A DNA stretch of 64,000 nt from contig NC_045145.1 in assembly GCF_008831285.2 (NCBI RefSeq), positions 7,810,802 to 7,874,801 of the forward strand, read 5' to 3'. Of the stretch, positions 60,519-64,000 are shown in pieces. A model generated the notes under the pieces. The model did not search any database. It worked only from the letters and a program-made list of their open reading frames with translations, and was not told the origin of the DNA. Position 1 is the first letter of the stretch, and every line of letters starts with the position of its first letter. The position numbers were made by a program, and so were the translations under genes. The DNA is from Nymphaea colorata. Its lineage: Eukaryota; Streptophyta; Magnoliopsida; Nymphaeales; Nymphaeaceae.

Positions 60519-63500
60519 GGAAAAGTTAAGATTTTAAAACAATAGAATCATGATTCATAATTTATAAATTGTGAAGAAGAAACTAATGAACAAAGTAGGA
60601 ACTAGAATCATAGGATGGTGATGGGGAAATAAACTCAGCTCATCTAACATAGAAGGCTCAAATTGGGGTGTCCATGTTACATTGTCAATATCAAACTTTT
60701 CTTAATAAATATGCAATATCTAGAACCAAATCTTTTACTTTTATTGGGATCTGTTCCTCAGTTTGCATAGATGTAAGTAAGGATTTCATGATCCTCTTTG
60801 CCAAACCAAGTTCTTCAACAAAGAAACTCATCTCTAGTGGTTCTCTTTGAACAAACCAAGTTCTTCAACACTCTGCATAATGTCCAATTTGCAATTAAAA
60901 TACTTTCAGACATAAACCGTGTCCTTCACCAAGGTTCTGTGATTGGCAAAATTTTTACCCTTTCCAGCTGCCAGTAGATATGCCAGCTGATCCATAGTTA
61001 GACATGTCCAGAACCAAATAGATAATGGTGTATCGACTATCTTCCATTACAAGACTGTTACTGGAGTATGTTGCAAATTTGGGGAACAGTCCACTTTCTA
61101 GTATTGTAGGTTCACTTACCCCTTTAAAAAATGATTGACACTTCTATCTGCTGTTTTATTTGACCTCACTGATTTATAATAATTTATTTTGTTCAACCTT
61201 AAATCAGCTGAGTTAGTCACAGGTTTTGATAAATAATTTGAGTTAATTGTGTCTTGTTTTTGATGTTATATTATTTGCAGATCAAAGAGAAGAAGGGTTA
61301 CCCCAAGTGGAGAGAACTTAGAGAATAATAGTACAGGTAAGTACACCTTGAGCTGTCCTTTTATTACGTGGAGATATCTATCACAGTTAGTGTATCAAAA
61401 TAGACTTCACAACTCATTTGATTAGATAGGTGAAACCACTACAATTAGAAGTGCAGGAACAATAACATTTTGGAGTAAATAAATGCATAATTATGCTGAG
61501 CCATGACCATAAAAAATGGTAAAATTTTGAAAGGGAATCTCTTCAAGATGCACAAATAATTGCTACAGTACTGTGAATTTTGATGAGCTTTTGTGAAGAA
61601 GACAGTTTCTTAAGATATGGAGGTTTGCTTCCACAAAGCGCATGATGGAAACTTGTGAACAATGTGATTATCTGATTAGCTTGGCTCAATGATGACACAC
61701 ATGCACAAAGATTGTGTAGTTGGTGGCTAGGCTTTTCAACACATTGTTGATGCTTATTCACGCTTTGTTGTTCATTAATTCCCTTATTTGGCTTGAAAAT
61801 TGAAATGGATTTACATTTTATTGCTTATCTGTTGTATACAGATTTGAACTGATTCTTTGTTGGTTGATCTTGCAGTTTATTTTTACATTCTCTTTAATAT
61901 CTTTTCTTTCTTCATGTAATAGGAACAGCCGAAGGGAAGAGGGCTTTGTACCATTGCAACTATTGTAATAAAGATATATCAGGAAAGATTCGCATTAAAT
62001 GCACAAAGTGTCCGGATTTTGACCTGTGCGTGGAATGCTTTTCTGTAGGAGCGGAAGTTACACCTCACAAAAGCAATCACCCTTACAGGGTCATGGTTAG
62101 TTCAAACTTGGTAGTTGTTTCATCATCTCAAATTTTTTTTTTTTGATATTGTCACAGGACTTTTTTCCTGGTTGGAAATGTAAATTTTCTTTCTCATTCT
62201 AAGTATTGTACTATAATCCTGTTGGTGTGATCTACCATGTACCCATTGTCACATAAAACACGCATTATTCGAAAAAACACGTATAATACCCAAGAAATAA
62301 GTCAGCCATATAAAATGACAATTAGTGGCATCTTTTTTAAAGAAACACCAGAAAATAAAAAATGTGAAAAAAATGCGTATTACACGCATTTTTTATTTTT
62401 TATTATTTTTATTTTTTATAATTTTAGGATTTGTTAAATGTTTTAAATTTTTTAAAAATTTGCCAAGATTTTCCTGAGACTTTCCTGAGATATACAACTT
62501 TGTCGTACTATACCCGAGAAATTCCTCACCGTATAATACCCGTACATGATATATGTGGCAATGCATGTATATGTTAGTAGAGGTGGCAACTGTGCCTACC
62601 TAAGTTTTAGCTGAGGCATACTAAAGCCTGATGGGCTAAGAAAACCCATCTCCGATCACATTGAGAATCTTCAGAACAGTTTGATGAGGATGGGGCTAAA
62701 TGTCGGTGTGCCCAACTTGGTTCAAATGATACAGAAACTGAAATGGGATGTCATGAAGATTCATAGCACATACTATCTTTGTCATAATTAGTCTTGGCCT
62801 GAAATTTAAGGCTGTCCTGCTCTCCTCATCTGCTACTGGCATGAATCTTGTGATAAAGCAAGGTGATTTTCCCTCATCTATATGTTTTGAGTCATGCATG
62901 GGCATTTGTTTTGTTGTCTGGATGCCACTTGCAACTCTTAGAAGAAATTTTGGAAATATCCTTGGGTTTATGTATTCCTTGTAACTTTTATGAACAGGAT
63001 AATTTGTCTTTCCCATTAATTTATCCAGATTGGAATGCAGATGAAGAAATATTACTCCTAGAGGTATGCCAGAATGTTGCATTGGCTTCTCTTGGAGCTG
63101 TTTCAACATTTATCTCTGTTTCTTTGACGTCAGTCTATCTTCTTGACAGTAATGTGGTCAAATCTGTCTTAGGGAATTGAAATGTATGGATTGGGGAACT
63201 GGGCAGAGGTTGCTGAACATGTTGGAACAAAGACTAAGGCTCAATGCATTGATCACTACAATACTGCATACATGAACTCTCCTTGTTTTCCACTCCCGGT
63301 AACTTATTTTTCTTAATAACAGTTTATGGTGGTCCATGGATATCCTCTTTTATGTTATCCAGCTTGATTTGATGATTTTGTTATTTTGTAAATAGGACAT
63401 GTCACATGTTATTGGAAAGAATAGGAAGGAGCTTCTTGCTATGGCCAAAGGGCATGGCGATGAGAAGAAAGGTTTGTGACAGTCACCTTGATTCTTGGAA

Positions 63501-64000
63501 TAGTTGGACTTTTCATTATTATTTTTTTGTGAGTTCTCACTGTTTTGTCATCTATGTGCTTTTCACTTATCTATTTACCTTTAAGTTTATTCTTTGAATT
63601 TTGGGAGCATCCAATTGGCTAAACTATGAACTGATAAATTGTCACATTAATTTATTTAAGGATTATTTAGTGTCTCCTTTTAGCACAATGTTTTCTTTGA
63701 ACTAGTATATTAGGTCGGCCATGGGGTCTGAACAGCTCTTGCAGTGGCATGTCGAGTCTTCAGTTCGCAGAATAAAATCTTCTCTGTACATTGGTCTGTA
63801 CTTTGATTCCTCAGACTCTACCCTCTACTGACATATTGGTGATTTCAATATCAATTATGATTTCGATCAAATTGTTTCCTTCTTTAGTATCTTTATCTAT
63901 ATGTGCAATTCCTTTAAAACCAGAGGATTTTCGCATATAGTTTGGCACATAATTCTTTATAGTTTATTCAATCCTATATTTTTTTTGTCTTTCTAGAGAC
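57368..64000 (+). CDS. ADA2: transcriptional adaptor ADA2 (5' part, runs off window)
   Basis: Six GT-AG exons join in frame: 57368-57420, 61281-61336, 61923-62095, 62998-63063, 63173-63298 and 63396-63471; a seventh may start at 63997 after a pyrimidine tract and TAG. The protein begins MGRSRGVPNSGDEDP, then a basic RSKRRR. A ZZ zinc finger (residues 46-92) has all ligands: C48, C51, C63, C66, C72, C75, H85 and H89. The SANT domain follows (about 97-150) with PDWNADEEILLLE and GLGNWAEVAEHVG, then HYNTAYMNSPCFPLPDMSHV and GKNRKELLAMAKG. ADA2 links the GCN5 histone acetyltransferase to activators in the nuclear SAGA complex. The C-terminal SWIRM part lies beyond the window. The codon before PDWN encodes Tyr where most plant ADA2 proteins I recall have Cys. 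Intron 1 is 3.9 kb and full of insertions. Confidence 0.93.
59207..59350 (+). repeat. 72-bp tandem repeat, open in one frame, in ADA2 intron 1
   Basis: Two diverged 72-bp copies in tandem (ATTTTGAAAGAACAGATGG / ACTTTGATAAAACAAATGG, then CTTTGCTGTAGA / ATTTGCTGCATG). As 72 is a multiple of three, the plus-strand frame 59185-59409 stays open through both and encodes FERTDGLCC and FDKTNGICC. It could be a cryptic or alternative exon, or a fragment of unrelated coding DNA; no family recognised. Confidence 0.6.
59480..59975 (-). mobile_element. Ty1-copia 3' fragment in ADA2 intron 1
   Basis: On the minus strand, the end of RNase H reads SAIDIVYFPIHHSCPKHIEV and then DQHFIKYKV (about 59850-59960). 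It is followed by decayed codons, a purine-rich TTGAGGAAGGG (59718-59728) and LTR-like sequence down to about 59482. The insertion is antisense to ADA2 and contained within the intron. Confidence 0.7.
59993..60322. mobile_element. small TIR element in ADA2 intron 1
   Basis: AT-rich, non-coding, with ends CATTGGCCAATA and, from the other side, CCATTGTGACAA. Its right third resembles the element at 62244-62563: shared AAATTTGC, GAGA(G/C)TTT(C)C, ACAACTTTGT and TTTGTCACAATG / TGTGGCAATG blocks. Target duplication not clear. Confidence 0.5.
60492..60518. repeat. (TA)n microsatellite in ADA2 intron 1
   Basis: About 13 TA units within the first intron. Confidence 0.95.
62244..62563. mobile_element. 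small TIR element (Mutator-like MITE?) in ADA2 intron 3
   Basis: About 320 bases with ends CATTGTCACATA and, on the other strand, CATTGCCACATA. It contains an internal near-palindrome (AATGCGTATTACACGCATT). The 9-base flanks CATGTACCC-like and CATGTATAT agree at about six positions, possibly a decayed 9-bp target duplication as made by Mutator-like elements. It is related to the element at 59993-60322. Confidence 0.55.

Overview
This is a nuclear window from a flowering plant. Its genes are split by GT-AG introns, it holds plant-specific families (a HIPP/Pi21-like metal-binding family and a plant ADA2 adaptor), and most of the rest is decayed plant transposons (Ty1-copia, L1-type LINE, PIF/Harbinger, small TIR elements), organelle-derived DNA and AT-rich intergenic sequence. 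The species cannot be named from sequence alone.

Layout. 0-4.9 kb: mostly unassigned, with one broken minus-strand candidate exon (3133-3486) and a gag-protease shard of a copia element (4149-4850). 4971-10737: a structurally complete but dead Ty1-copia retrotransposon with two ~515-bp LTRs, a primer binding site, a polypurine tract, a near-perfect 5-bp target duplication and gag-pol broken by several frameshifts and stops. 11.0-14.9 kb and 29.1-34.2 kb: two same-orientation copies of an old segmental duplication. Each carries a three-exon minus-strand gene for a heavy-metal-associated, proline-rich, CaaX-ended protein, and a third relic upstream region lies at 11.03-11.22 kb. 15.3-28 kb, between them: copia fragments, a long degraded minus-strand copia (17.8-21.2 kb) and a degraded minus-strand L1-type LINE (23.5-26.8 kb). 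35.8-36.7 kb: copia RT/RNase H relic. 37-43 kb: AT-rich, no gene seen. 43.4-44.5 kb: organelle-derived insertion with plastid trnR-UCU and 16S rRNA pieces. 44.6-47.96 kb: a PIF/Harbinger element with both of its genes decayed. 47.96-50.04 and 53.34-55.11 kb: an ancient ~2-kb duplicated AT-rich segment; one copy has been hit by a small hAT-like element and the other preserves the empty site. 50.6-51.3 kb: GC-rich block, possible solo LTR.

57.4-64.0 kb: the 5' half of a plus-strand ADA2 gene (SAGA/GCN5 adaptor). Six exons encode the N-terminus, ZZ zinc finger and SANT domain; the gene runs off the window end. Its 3.9-kb first intron and its third intron have collected a copia 3' fragment and two related small TIR elements.

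The genes do not form a pathway. The live content is two HIPP paralogues and ADA2. I found no convincing undescribed system. The most informative signals are the HIPP duplication history with its third relic, the datable hAT-like insertion, the organelle mosaic and a coding-like tandem repeat in ADA2 intron 1.
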